A stretch of 64,000 bases of DNA from Candidatus Burkholderia humilis (GCA_001184405.1 LFMX01000008.1:1-64000), one strand, 5' to 3'. Positions 39,512-49,496 are shown, numbered from the stretch's first letter. Numbers and translations are program-made. Notes: a model not told the origin generated them from the sequence alone.

Positions 39512-40707
39512 ACAAATAGATTTCCAAAGAGATTTATCCATCAAGCGTAGCTTCGGGTACGTTGAGCGGCCCTATCGAAAGGTCGAGGTAGTCAAAATGC
39601 TGCTCTACTAGATAACGTCAAGATTGTGACCAACTAAGACATGTCGTCGAACGTTAGCTCGCGGAGTTTTGTTTTTGAATCGGCGTTTCGATTCACTGGA
39701 CATCGGCACGTTAGTAGGAAAACTGTTGGTCAGATTTCGAGTGCGATTCATTTTCTGCGCAATCTGTCTGGCTTATGCGCTTTCTGGTGGCAAGGTATAG
39801 ACGTTTAGGCAACCAGGGGGTTGTCCGCGGCATTATCGTGGAGAAATTGCGCATCAATGGTTCGACAGACCCAGGTGTAGCGGTGGTACAGGCTTGGCGG
39901 GGACGGTTCAGCGCAGAGGCCCGAGGATCCGAATGAACACGGAAAAACAACGCGCGCGCGAGTGCCGAGGAGGTGATTCGCTAACGATACCCAATGCTGC
40001 TTTGCCGGATTGCTCTGATGGCAGAACATCCACGCTACCGTTTCGATGCCCCCTTTCAAGCGTGCGGATTCTAGAGAGGCGTTGCGGCACCTTCCGCTCA
40101 GGGAGGTCCTGATTTCTTGGGGATCTCGGCCATCATGCCGTGATTCGGCATCTAGTACAGGCGCTTACTGTGCTCGTAGGGGAGAGACGTTGTGCACCGA
40201 AAGCGAAATTCCCATATCGAATGCGCCGCATTAAGCCGTGACACCAGATTTCCTCGCAAGCTTCGATGTTCGAATGGTTTTTGGATTCGTCATCGGCCCC
40301 TTCAACTAGGCGAATCCTTACATCGACATCGCGTTGCGATCGTCGGCTTTTTTAAATCACAAAAGAGGTGAAGACGAAATCGACGAACGAACTATCGTGC
40401 AGAGCTTCAGTATCGCGCTCGCTTGACTGAAAAGCTGATCAAATTGGGTTGACTTGGCGTACGTGACTCACTTATCTGACAGAGCGTGGAGGAAAATTGC
40501 GGGATTGTGGCGAATACACCTTGTTGTGAGTTGGTCAGATGCGTTGATGTTCCACCAGTACCTTTGAACGGTTTCGCCTTCAAATGTCCGGCGCAATGAG
40601 GGGACAATCAAAAGCATGCTTTGCCGCGCCGTGTCCCGAGTGTGTGCTCAATTAGTCGCGGCTTCACCTGGCAATCTCGGGCTATGGAAACGGTGAAGTC
40701 CCGATTG
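39512..40707. other. Long spacer, no gene supported
   Basis: About 1.2 kb of low-GC sequence is without a recognisable gene or RNA. Confidence 0.45.
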
Positions 40708-41301
40708 TTATGCTATTCCAGCCGGGTGTAAGAGCTTCCTGTCGGCGATAAGGCCGGATACCCGACGATGAAGCGTTCGTGGGTAAACGTTATAGTACGC
40801 AGCGATTTCTCGTGCGCTCCACTGGTTTTGCTCACGCAAACGCAACGCCTCGAAGCACTGTTCCGGAGTCATCGAGCGCTGGCGGCCGAGGCGTTTCCCC
40901 TCAAAGCGCGCTGCGGCCATTCCAGCACGCGTTCGTTCACTGATTAGGGAGCACTCAAATTCCGCAAGCGCTGCCATCATATGAAAGATGAGGCGTCCTC
41001 CGGACGAGGTGGTGTCAATACACTCAGTCAGGGATTGGAAGCGGATCTGTCGCTTGCCAAGTTGATCGAGTATCTTCACAAGGTGTGTCAGGGAACGACC
41101 GAGACGATCTAGTCGCCAGACAACCAGCTTGCCCCCGGGCTTAAGCCGCCGCAACGCTCGTTCCAATCCAGGTCGCGTCGTTTTCGCACCTGAGACGCCG
41201 TGGTCAGTAAAAATCTTCACACACCCTGCTGACTGTAAGGCGATCGTTTGTAATGCGAGATTTTGCTCCTCTGTCGATACCCTTGCGTAGCCAATTATCA
41301 A
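40708..41301 (-). CDS. Serine recombinase (resolvase/invertase), intact
   Basis: This 197-residue small serine recombinase is of the Tn3-resolvase/Gin-invertase type. The catalytic serine is residue 9 in MIIGYARVSTEEQN. The conserved block VVWRLDRLGRSLTHLV and the dimer-helix region LAEFECSLISERTRAGMAAA are present. The C-terminal helix-turn-helix is SAREIAAYYNVYPRTLHRRV. It is full length and undamaged, one of the few intact genes in the low-GC region. A second, broken relative lies 750 bases away on the opposite strand, with a perfect palindrome between them. It may resolve plasmid or transposon dimers or be a leftover of a lost element. Confidence 0.92.
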   Translation of the reverse strand: MIIGYARVSTEEQNLALQTIALQSAGCVKIFTDHGVSGAKTTRPGLERALRRLKPGGKLVVWRLDRLGRSLTHLVKILDQLGKRQIRFQSLTECIDTTSSGGRLIFHMMAALAEFECSLISERTRAGMAAARFEGKRLGRQRSMTPEQCFEALRLREQNQWSAREIAAYYNVYPRTLHRRVSGLIADRKLLHPAGIA

Positions 41302-42055
41302 GGTACAGCTCTCCGTGAAAGTATTAGTGGTAGGTCGCTTGATATAAGGTGCCGGAATAATGCCACGACCTTTTCGTTTCCCTTGAAGTTGAGAAACTCA
41401 CTAAGTTTGCGGTGATTTTGCAGAAATTGGAGAGTTTTTTCCTTCGTAAAGCGTACACCGTGTACGCTTTACGCAATTGGCTACGTGTGCGGCGTGCTCG
41501 GTGAGATTTATACCGACTGCTCCGAATTGAAATGCATGCTGCGCGAGGGTATGAGCGCGGGTCGGAACGAGTAGTGAGAACGTGTGATTGCTCCTGGAGG
41601 CGATCGTTTCCCTAGCCCGCTGTTTGATGTTCAATCTGCCTCGAACACGGAAATTCTGACACTCTGGACAATCAACTAATGCCTACATACAGCGCGGCCA
41701 CCTTATTGTAGGCTTTGGAGAGCGGGGCAATTAAGTCAAAAAATGATGTAGGAGGGCTTGGTTACCCTCCTATTTCCTATCCGTACGTCTAAGCGCTATC
41801 GTTTCGACGAAAAAATCGTCAAGCGAGCAATCACGCAGAATTTGCTTAAAGCGGGCTGCACTTATAAAAAGGACAGCCTTGTAGGCATTTTCAGAGGGGA
41901 TCTCATCGCGCAGAGATTGGCGGATGCGTGGACCTTAAATGACCGGTTCTGTGAAACGCGGATGTGGCCTAGCGCCGACGTGCTATCGATGTCCTTTTCA
42001 AGGGGCACGAAAGCCGATCTAACTTAGGAACGTCTCGCCTTCTGTTGGGCTAAAA
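41302..42055. other. Spacer between two recombinase genes
   Basis: The region between the divergently oriented recombinases holds a perfect 29-base palindrome (41445-41473) and a possible short open frame at 41758-42027 of no recognisable family. A recombination site for the intact enzyme would be expected here. Confidence 0.45.
41445..41473. repeat. Perfect 29-base palindrome upstream of the recombinase
   Basis: Two 14-base arms, CGTAAAGCGTACAC and GTGTACGCTTTACG, flank a single C. The palindrome lies about 145 bases upstream of the intact recombinase start. It could be part of its crossover site or a repressor operator of a lost gene. Confidence 0.85.
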
Positions 42056-42624
42056 ATGATTATTGGGTCGCACGGGTGTCCACTGAGGACCAGAACGTCG
42101 ATTTGCAGACGCAGGCACTTTTGTGCGTGGGTTGTGACAAGATCTATACGGATCGCGGTGTGTCGGGTAGCTTAAGCTCGCGTCCTGGGCTGGACCGAGC
42201 ACTGGCGCGGTTGAAGCCGGGCGATACCTTGGTGGTCTGGCGACTAGATCGTCTAGGCCGTTCGCTCGTACATCTAGTTCGATTGATGGAGACGCTCGGA
42301 CGAAAACGAGTTGCTTTCCAATCTCTCACAGAGGCTATCAACACTCGCTCATCAGGGGGACGGCTGGTATTTCACATGATGGCGGCATTAGCCGAATTCG
42401 AACGCACATTGATCAGCGAACGCACACGAGCAGGCATTGAAGCAGCACGTGCGAGCGGACACCGAGTCGGGCGCCGTCCCCTGCTCACAACGAGCCAGTT
42501 AGAGGAGGCTCGCAGTCGATTGACGGATGGCAGGGCCAATGCGAAAGAGATTGCAGGAGACTTCGGCATGCACGTGCGCACACTCTTGCGTGGCTTGGAC
42601 CGACTTGATGAGCAGGACGGGTGA
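42056..42624 (+). pseudogene. Serine recombinase, frameshift at codon 5
   Basis: After MIIG one base is missing: the expected TAC-GCA (YA) reads T-C-GCA, so the reading frame is lost four codons before the catalytic serine. From VSTEDQNVDLQTQALLCVGC the rest is open and complete, with VVWRLDRLGRSLVHLVRLME, LAEFERTLISERTRAGIEAA and a C-terminal helix-turn-helix (NAKEIAGDFGMHVRTLLRGL). Start at an internal GTG (42076) would give a protein lacking the first beta strand. It is clearly related to the intact recombinase at 40708 but not a recent copy. Confidence 0.85.
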
Positions 42625-42876
42625 TCTCTTGTTCATCGACTATCGCCCGGCTGCAAAGCGCTATCGTTCGGCGTCAACGGTTGGGGCGTGATGCCTCAAT
42701 GAGCGAAGGTCGTTTTTGAATCGGCCCCTCAATGAATACCTCCGAACGTACATCAGAGAAATAAGCAATAGGCGGAATTTCGGCTTTCATCAAAACTCAT
42801 GCCAAGCGATGCGAGAAAGCGATCGAATTTAGAACTATCAGTTTGTGGTACCTGCAAACCGACCAAAACCGAGCTA

Positions 42877-44300
42877 TTAGCTATAATCCGCGCCTTGATC
42901 CCGATAGTGAAACAGACTGATGTTCCAGTTTGCCTCCATCGAAGCTAGGAATTTCATCAGTGCGCCGGGGCACTCTGGAAATTCGAAGCGAAACAATCGT
43001 TCGTTCCGGGCCAGCGGCGAATGGCCACCAATCATGTAACGCACGTGCTGGTTGGCGAGCTCGTCGCCAGTGAGATCAACAGTCGAAAATCCATGCGCTT
43101 CGAAATCGCAGGCAATCTTGGCCGACTCGCCAGACCCACGAATTTGGATGCCGACAAAGATGTGGGCACTGCGCCGGTCGGCGATACGATACTTGAATTC
43201 GGTCACGTTACGCGCGCCGATTAGTTTACCGAAACGCCTGAGGCTGCCGCGCTCCTCGGGAAGCATCACTGCAAACAAAGCTTCATGTGCTTCCCCACCT
43301 CGGCGCGTTCGGCCACAAAGCGCAGGCGGTCAAAATTCATATTGGCACCCGAGGTGATCGCGACGAGTGTCTCGCCTGCCAGGCCCTCGCGTGCCGCGTA
43401 ACGCTTCGCACCCGCTAACGCGAGCGCGCCAGCCGGTCCGATCACGCGACACGCTACGAGTGTCTTTGAACACGTCCTTGATGGCTGCGCACACAGCATC
43501 CGTATGTACGTCATTACTTCATCGAGGTACGCGGCGCACAAGCGAAAGATTTCCGTCCCGACAAGCTTGACCGCCGTGCTGTCTGAGAACAGGCCGACGT
43601 CCGATAACGCGACACGCTCTCCCGCGGCAAGTGACCGAGCCATGGCGCAAGAATCTTCGGCCTGAACACCGATTACCCTGATCCCAGGGCGCACAGCCTT
43701 CACGTAAACCGCGACTCCAGCCTCTAGACCGCCGCCCCCGATCGGCACAAAGATGGCATGAATCTTCCCTGGGTGCTGACGGAGGATCTCCATGGCCACC
43801 GTACCCTGTCCCGCGATAACTTCCGGATCGTCGAACGGATGCACGAAGGTCAAACCACGCGCCTCTTGCAGTTCGACGGCATGCGCATACGCGTCGCTAT
43901 ACGACTCGCCTGCCAAAATTATTTCAACGGTAGGACCACCGTGCATTCGCACCGCGTCGACTTTTAATTTAGGCGTAGTCACCGACACCACGATAACGGC
44001 CTCAATATCTAAGCGAGCGGCCGCATAGGCGCCCCCCTGCGCGTGATTGCCGGCCGATGCTGTAATAACTCCGCGCGTAAGCATCTCCGTAGGCAAATGC
44101 ACCATTTTGGTGTATGCTCGGCATATTTTGAAAGAGAACATCGGCTGTTTATCTTCACGGTTCAGGAGGATCGCGTTACCCCGAGTCGTGCCGACACGCT
44201 GCGCGCGAGATCGAGATTCGTCTCAACCGCTACATCGTAGACACGCGCGGTAAGGATATTCCTTACGTAATCGTTTAAGCTCCATGTGACTTCGACGAGC
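42877..44300 (-). pseudogene. ilvA: Threonine ammonia-lyase, biosynthetic type, broken and 3'-truncated
   Basis: IlvA deaminates threonine to 2-oxobutanoate, the first step of isoleucine synthesis, using PLP. The N-terminus (NILTARVYDVAVETNLDLAR) is in one frame. After a break near 44165 comes MFSFKICRAYTKM, with the PLP lysine in FSFK, then GVITASAGNHAQGGAYAAAR and the glycine loop PIGGGGLEAGVAV. Further breaks lie near 43500 and 43450, and near 43285 before the regulatory ACT domains (LPEERGSLRRFGKLIGARNV). The sequence stops after FHYRDQGADYS, where IlvA normally continues about 50 residues. The 5' end is unclear. If no other copy exists, isoleucine synthesis would be affected. Confidence 0.9.
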
Positions 44301-44574
44301 CGAGCTTCGCTGTCAAACTGGTCGTTAGATAAATGCACGATGTCTTCTCCCGACTGGCCGCCGACCGCGCAGGATGCCAACGCCTAACGGTATAATGAGA
44401 CAGTCTGCTTAGCGTGCGTTTCAGCGTAACGGAAACTACTCGCGAAGTGGCGATTACCCCAACCAACATAGTGCGAGTACATGGAATAGACGCACACTAA
44501 GCGCTCGAACCGGGTACCTTCTTTCGGTTCGTCATCGACGTATTTTGTCGAAATAAGGTACGCTGACGCTCTTC

Positions 44575-44754
44575 CGCGCTCTACCGAATCCCTGCATACC
44601 ACCGTGTCGGCCCGGCGCTACCCGGTCGCCGTGCCCGAGGTGCCGTTCTACCTCGACACGTTGCTGGCCGACCGGCCGCTCGTAGGGGGCCACGCGCCCA
44701 TGCTCGTCGACGAGCATGGGCGCGTGGTGACGGTGCGCGGCTTCCCGACCTCGG
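44575..44754 (+). pseudogene. trbE: Conjugation ATPase TrbE fragment
   Basis: TrbE is the VirB4-like ATPase of the Tn4371-type mating pore. About 60 codons read TESLHTTVSARRYPVAVPEV, PFYLDTLLADRPLVGGHAPM and VDEHGRVVTVRGFPTS, a piece of its N-terminal third. The fragment then runs straight into the trbF start, so several hundred codons including the Walker motifs are deleted. The left edge coincides with the change from low to high GC at about 44.57 kb. The identification is from memory of the family and the trbF-trbG-trbI order that follows. Confidence 0.6.
44690..44727. repeat. Perfect 38-base palindrome in the trbE fragment
   Basis: Two 19-base arms (44690-44708 and 44709-44727) are exact reverse complements with no spacer. 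The palindrome encodes HAPMLV/DEHGRV within trbE. Confidence 0.9.
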
Positions 44755-45437
44755 ATGCGTTTTGCGGCCACGCCGCCTCCGGCCCCCCTTATCATGCCGC
44801 TGCCCAGCTGTGGGACGAGTGCATCGGTGCGGCGCGCGTCCAGGCGAAGCACTGGCGGTTCATGGCGTTCGGCTGCCTGGGGCTGGCGCCGCTGATGGCA
44901 GGCGGCCTCGTGTGGCGCTCGGCGCAGTCGGTCGTCACGCCCTATGTCGTCGAGGTGGACCGCACCGGCGAGGTGCGCGCCGTGGGCGAGGCCGCCACGC
45001 CGTACCGGCCTGCCGATGCGCAGATCGCCTATCACCTCGCGCATTTCATCACCCTGGTGCGCTCGCTCTCGATCGATCCGGTGGTGGTGCGCCAGAACTG
45101 GCTCGACGCCTACGCCTACACCACCGATCAGGGCGCGGCAGTGCTCAACGAGTTTGCCCGCACACGCGACCCCTTCGCCCGCGTCGGCAAGGAAACCGTC
45201 ACCGTCCAAGTCGTGAGCGTCGTGCGGGCGAGCGCCACCTCGTTCAACCTGCGCTGGACCGAAACACATGTCGTCGATGGCGCGGCCGCGAGCACCGAAC
45301 GCTGGAATGCGGTGATCGCCATCGTTCTGCAAACCCCGCGCACCGAACAGTGTCTGCGCGCCAATCCGCTCGGCATCTACGTCAACGGCCTGTCGTGGAG
45401 CCGCGAACTGGAGCCGTCCGAAGGAGCCACACCATGA
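44755..45437 (+). pseudogene. trbF: Conjugal transfer protein TrbF, frameshift near the start
   Basis: TrbF is a VirB8-like inner-membrane scaffold of the mating pore. From the ATG at 44755 the frame reads MRFAATPPPAP and then a run of six C residues at 44783-44788 shifts it; the rest is open one frame over. It continues AAAQLWDECIGAARVQAKHW, the membrane helix GCLGLAPLMAGGLVW, SAQSVVTPYVVEVDRTGEVR and the periplasmic VirB8-type domain to NPLGIYVNGLSWSRELE. The stop overlaps the trbG start by four bases. The upstream trbE frame happens to be continuous with the shifted trbF frame, so a TrbE'-TrbF chimera could be made. The length of the TrbF part is about 227 codons, normal. Confidence 0.85.
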
Positions 45438-46555
45438 AGCCGTACTCGCCCCGGGCCGCTGGGCCGTCGATCCTGCGCGGATCGTTCCCATCTCTCGCGT
45501 TGGCCGCATCGGTGGCACTCACCGGCTGCGCCACGCATGGCAAGCCGCCACCGTCCATCGCCCTCGACACGTCAGTGCAGGCGCAGCCCATCCCCGCGCC
45601 GCCCAAGCCGGTGCAGGTGGTCGAGGTGCCGACCGTATTGCCGCTGCCGGGCCAGATGAAAGCGCTGCCGGACGCGCCGCAAGGGGCCGACGCGGGCGTT
45701 GCGCACCGTCCCGACCATGTCGAGCCCGCCACGACGACATCGACCCCGGAGCCGGCGGACAATCGCGTGCGCGTGACCCGGGCCAATGCCGAGGCACGGG
45801 TGGCACCCACCCGGGAAGGCTATGTCAACGCGATCCAGATCTGGCCCTTCACCGACGGCGCGCTCTATCAGGTCTATACCGCACCGGGTCGGGTGACGGT
45901 GATCGCCTTGCAGCCGGGCGAAACGCTGGTCGCGGTCGCGGCCGGTGACACGGTGCGCTGGATCGTGGGCGACACCGCCAGCGGCAGCGGCGACAGCCGC
46001 CGCGTGCATGTCATGGTAAAACCGATCCGCACGGACCTGAAAACCAATCTGGTCATCACCACCAGCCGGCGCACTTACCTGATCGAGCTGACCTCGACCG
46101 GGACGGCGTGGATGGCGTCGGTCTCCTGGAATTATTCGAAGGACGAAATGCTGGCGTTGGAGCGACAGGATCAGGCGGCCCAGGCCGCCGCGCCGGTCGC
46201 CACGGGCTTGTCGCTGGAGACGTTGCGCTTTCGCTATGCGATCACGGGCGGCCATCCGTCCTGGAAACCGCTGCGCGCCTTCGACGACGGGCAGAAGGTC
46301 TATATCGAATTCCCGCCCGGCATCGCGCAGGGCGAGCTGCCACCACTCTTCGTCATCGGCCCGCAAAGCGATGGACAACTGGTCAATTACCGGTTCCGCA
46401 GCCCGTATTACATCGTCGACCGGCTGTTCGGGGCGGCCGAACTGCGCCTGGGCGGCGGCAAGGGCGAGAAGCAGGGTGAGGTCGTCCGCATCGAGCGCAC
46501 CGATGGTGCAGCAGATGGCGCCTCCACGGATGGAACGCGCAGGAGCGGATCATGA
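45434..46555 (+). CDS. trbG: Conjugal transfer protein TrbG (VirB9-like)
   Basis: This 373-residue outer-membrane-complex protein is part of a type IV secretion mating pore. The N-terminus has a lipobox (SVALTGC, cysteine near residue 33), a Pro-rich linker, and then the VirB9-type domain (REGYVNAIQIWPFTDGALYQ, RVTVIALQPGETLVAVAAGD, KTNLVITTSRRTYLIELTST). It ends with the C-terminal beta domain (LPPLFVIGPQSDGQLVNYRF, YIVDRLFGAAELRLG). It overlaps trbF and trbI by four bases on each side (ATGA), a tight operon. It is undamaged, unlike its neighbours, and cannot work without them. Confidence 0.92.
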   Translation: MKPYSPRAAGPSILRGSFPSLALAASVALTGCATHGKPPPSIALDTSVQAQPIPAPPKPVQVVEVPTVLPLPGQMKALPDAPQGADAGVAHRPDHVEPATTTSTPEPADNRVRVTRANAEARVAPTREGYVNAIQIWPFTDGALYQVYTAPGRVTVIALQPGETLVAVAAGDTVRWIVGDTASGSGDSRRVHVMVKPIRTDLKTNLVITTSRRTYLIELTSTGTAWMASVSWNYSKDEMLALERQDQAAQAAAPVATGLSLETLRFRYAITGGHPSWKPLRAFDDGQKVYIEFPPGIAQGELPPLFVIGPQSDGQLVNYRFRSPYYIVDRLFGAAELRLGGGKGEKQGEVVRIERTDGAADGASTDGTRRSGS

Positions 46556-47080
46556 ACCCGGAGACCGATCGACCAACGCCGGAGGCGGGACCGCCCAAGA
46601 TCGCGCCGGAAGCGGTCGCGCTGCGCGCGCAGCCGAGACCCGTGATGCGGCTCAACCGCCGCACGCTGGTGCTGCTTTCCGGTGGTCTGGGCATCGCCTT
46701 GCTCGGCACAGCGCTCTGGTCGCTTCAACCCCATCATCGACACATTGGGAACGAGGCCACCGAACTCTATAACGTCGATCGCGTGCAGCGGGCTGGCGAA
46801 CTCGACCAGTTGCCGGCCGACTACACCAAAGTTCCGCCGAAGGCCGCGTCGGAGGTGCCGCCGCTCGGGCCACCTGCCGGGTGATCTGGGGCCGCCGATG
46901 CTGAATGCCCAGCCGCCCGTGGAAACCCGTTACACCGCGCCCGGCGAAGGACCGGGCGAGGCGGATCGGGATGCCCGACACAAGGAGGCCGAAGCGGCGG
47001 CGGGATCGTCCGTGTTCTTCCGCACTGGGCAGCCCGGCGCGGACGGTCCCGCCAACTTCCGGCGGCTGCGCATCCGCTTC
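46552..47080 (+). pseudogene. trbI: Conjugal transfer protein TrbI (VirB10-like), frameshifted and truncated
   Basis: MNPETDRPTPEAGPPKIAPE through the membrane helix (TLVLLSGGLGIALLGTALWS) and TELYNVDRVQRAGELDQLPA is the TrbI N-terminus. Near 46878 a lost base converts the expected GPPLPGDLGPP into GPPAG and a stop. The true frame continues DLGPPMLNAQPPVETRYTAP to SSVFFRTGQPGADGPANF and then loses similarity at about 47080. The large C-terminal VirB10 domain is absent. This marks the right edge of the conjugation remnant. Confidence 0.85.
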
Positions 47081-47163
47081 GAGCGCCTAGCCTTCATTCA
47101 CGAAGCTTTCCTCAAGCTCGCCTGCTGCATCATCTGCTGGCGATAACTTCAAAAGTCATTCTG

Positions 47164-48107
47164 TTAAAGCTTCTTAGCCGTGCCGAAATCGAGCAGCGGC
47201 CCGGCGGGCACGATGCCCGTCGGATTGATCGTGCGATGACTCTCGTAGTAATGCCGCTTGATGTGTTCGAAGTTCACGGTGCCCGCGACGCCGGGCATCG
47301 AATAAATCTCGCGTGTGAAGCGCGAGAGATTCGGATAGTCCACGATGCGCCGCAAATTGCATTTGAAGTGGCCGAAGTAGACGGCGTCGAAGCGGATGAG
47401 CGTCGTGAAAAGGCGTATGTCGGCTTCGGTGAAGCGCTCGCCGGTCAGAAAACGCCGCGCGCAAAGACGCGCTTCGAGGAAATCGAGCGTCTCGAAGAGC
47501 GGCGATACGGCCTCTTCGTAGGCGGCTTGCGTTGTCGCGAAACCGGCTTTGTAGACGCCGTTGTCACGGTGTCGTAAATGCGCGCGTTGAGCGCGTCGAT
47601 CTCTTCGCGCAAGTCCGGCGGATAGAAATCGCCCAGTTTTGCGCGGATGCCATCGAACGCCGTGTTGAAAATGCGCACAATCTCCGATGACTCGTTGTTC
47701 ACGATCGTCCCGCGTGTCTTGTCTCAGAGAATCGGCACGGTGACGCGGCCGGTATAGTGCGGATCGGCCGCCGTGTACACCTGATGCAGATAGCGCGCGC
47801 CGTTGACCGTGTCGGGCACGACGCCCGGGCCGTCGTCGAAGGTCCAGCCGCTTTCGAGCATCAGCCAGTTGACGACGGAGACATCGATCATCGCTTCCAG
47901 CTCTTTGAGCGCATGCATGATCAACGTGCGATGCGCCCACGGACACGCGAGACTCACGTACAGGTGATACCGCCCCGCTTGCGGCGGAAATTCGCCATCG
48001 GCGGAAATCCCGTTGCGATACGCCGCTTCCTTGCGCTCGAAGCGCCCGCCGGTCGATTTCGTGTCGTACCACTGGTCCTGCCATTTGCCGTCAACGAGAA
48101 GTCCCAT
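47164..48107 (-). pseudogene. Glutathionyl-hydroquinone reductase (Xi-class GST), broken
   Basis: These enzymes reduce glutathionyl-hydroquinones with glutathione. The start MGLLVDGKWQDQWYDTKSTG and the active-site block LYVSLACPWAHRTLI (catalytic Cys in CPWAH) are in frame one. A TGA at 47724-47726 replaces the tryptophan of the expected VPILWDK. After NNESSEIVRIFNTAFDGIRA to ARIYDTV, a frameshift near 47565 follows. The last block reads NGVYKAGFATTQAAYEEAVS, GERFTEADIRLFTTLIRFDA and FKCNLRRIVDYPNL to the end. Joined length is about 315 codons, normal. An intact LysR gene is divergent 101 bases away. Confidence 0.9.
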
Positions 48108-48208
48108 TTTCTTCGCTCCGTAGTGCGTGTTCGCGTGTGCAATCCTCGCACCCGGACGCGCGTTCTGCCGTACGATTGCCACAATGCACTCGTTCGATGG
48201 AGTCGAAC

Positions 48209-49126
48209 ATGTTGTCCGACAAAGAACTCGCCCCGTTCGATGCAATCCGCGAAACCGACAGCCTGTCGCGCGCGGCGGCGCGGCTCGGCCGTGCGCCATC
48301 GACGATTTCGCATGCGGCGCGGCAACTCGAAACGCGTTTTGACGCCCTGCTGTTCGATCGCCGGCGGTATCGGCTGCAATTGACGCCCGCTGGCCACTTG
48401 CTCGCCGACGAAGCCGCGCGCCTGATGCTCGACGTCGATCGCCTGACGCAGCGCGTGAAGCAGATTGTGAGCGGCTGGGAAGACCGGCTGTGGATCGTCT
48501 GCGATGAAATCCTCGAATTCGAGACGTTTCTGCCCGTCGTGCAGGCTTTCGATGCACTCGATTCCGGCGTCACGCTGCGCATCACGCACGAGGTGTTGTC
48601 CGGCACGTGGGAAGCGTTGCGCGATGGCCGCGCGGATCTGATCGTCGGTGCGACCAACGAGCCGCCCGCGATTCCCGGTCTGCGCTGGTTCGAACTCGGC
48701 GTGATGGATTGGGTATTCGCGGTGGCGTCGCGTCATCCGCTCGCCCGCGCCGACGAACCGTTGAAGCGCGAGCAGATCGCGGCGCATCGTGCGGTGGTGG
48801 TGGCGGATTCGTCGCGGACATCGGCGGGACGCGCGTACGGCATGCTCGGCGGGCAGCGCACGCTCGCGGTGCCGAGCATGCGCGCGAAAATTCTGGCGCA
48901 ACGGCAAGGGCTGGGCACGGGCTGGCTGCCGCGGCAGCGCGTAGCCGGGTTGCTGAAGCGCGGCGAACTCATCGAAAAAAAGACCGCCGATCCGCGCGAG
49001 CCAAACGTGCTGTATGTCGCCTGGCGAGGCGATCACGAAGGCCGCGCGCTGACATGGTGGATCGAGCAACTCAGGCAGGCGCGGCTGGCCAAACGGCTGG
49101 TCGATGGCATCGACTTCGCGCCGTAA
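48209..49126 (+). CDS. LysR-family transcriptional regulator
   Basis: This 305-residue regulator has an N-terminal winged helix-turn-helix (SLSRAAARLGRAPSTISHAA, RQLETRFDALLFDRRRYRLQ) and a periplasmic-binding-like effector domain (TLRITHEVLSGTWEALRDGR, ADLIVGATNEPPAIPGLRW). I chose MLSDKELAPFDAIRE at 48209 because GATGGAG lies at good spacing; an ATG four codons earlier is possible. It is divergent from the dead glutathionyl-hydroquinone reductase, the classical place for a LysR gene controlling its neighbour. The frame shows no damage, so it may have other targets or be only recently without one. Confidence 0.92.
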   Translation: MLSDKELAPFDAIRETDSLSRAAARLGRAPSTISHAARQLETRFDALLFDRRRYRLQLTPAGHLLADEAARLMLDVDRLTQRVKQIVSGWEDRLWIVCDEILEFETFLPVVQAFDALDSGVTLRITHEVLSGTWEALRDGRADLIVGATNEPPAIPGLRWFELGVMDWVFAVASRHPLARADEPLKREQIAAHRAVVVADSSRTSAGRAYGMLGGQRTLAVPSMRAKILAQRQGLGTGWLPRQRVAGLLKRGELIEKKTADPREPNVLYVAWRGDHEGRALTWWIEQLRQARLAKRLVDGIDFAP

Positions 49127-49207
49127 AAACTCGTTACAACTTGCGCGACGGATTGGCGCCGATGGCGACGTTCAACGTACATCACAACCATCGACGGACA
49201 TCCAATC

Positions 49208-49408
49208 ATGAGCTCCATACAACTTGCCGCTGTCACCGCTGTTTTCGCTTCTTCTCTCGGACACTCGCACCGACGAGCGCCCAGGCGCAGGCGGTCATCG
49301 TCGCGCCTTCCGCGCCGCCGCCGGCGCGCGGGCTACGCGTGGGATCCGGGCCACTGGCGCTGGGCGGGCGGCCCGGCGTGGCGCTGGGTGCCGGGCCACT
49401 GGGCTTGA
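49208..49408 (+). pseudogene. YXWGXW-repeat-like exported protein, frameshifted
   Basis: The start MSSIQLAAVTAVFASSL is a signal peptide. The next part reads in another frame as TLAPTSAQAQAVIVAPSAPP and then returns to AGYAWDPGHWRWAGG and WRWVPGHWA with a stop. The PGHW-W-WVPGHW pattern is that of small Trp-rich secreted proteins common in Burkholderia, whose function is not known. At least two indels are needed to join the pieces. A small lipoprotein gene follows 88 bases later. Confidence 0.65.
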
Positions 49409-49496
49409 GCGGGCCTGAGAGCGTTTTGCGCAAGAGACCCGCGCCGCTCGCCAGAACGGGCGGCGCGCTCACACAACTCAACCGAGGTGCCCCATC

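Noticed and set aside
41401-41634. A possible small toxin-type gene beside the 29-base palindrome
   Set aside because: The frame spans the palindrome, has no family motif and no ribosome site; the palindrome itself is kept as a repeat.
44604-45437. Calling the whole frame a normal TrbF
   Set aside because: The first 50 codons match TrbE, and the TrbF start at 44755 is in another frame up to the C run at 44783-44788, so it is a deletion-plus-frameshift chimera.
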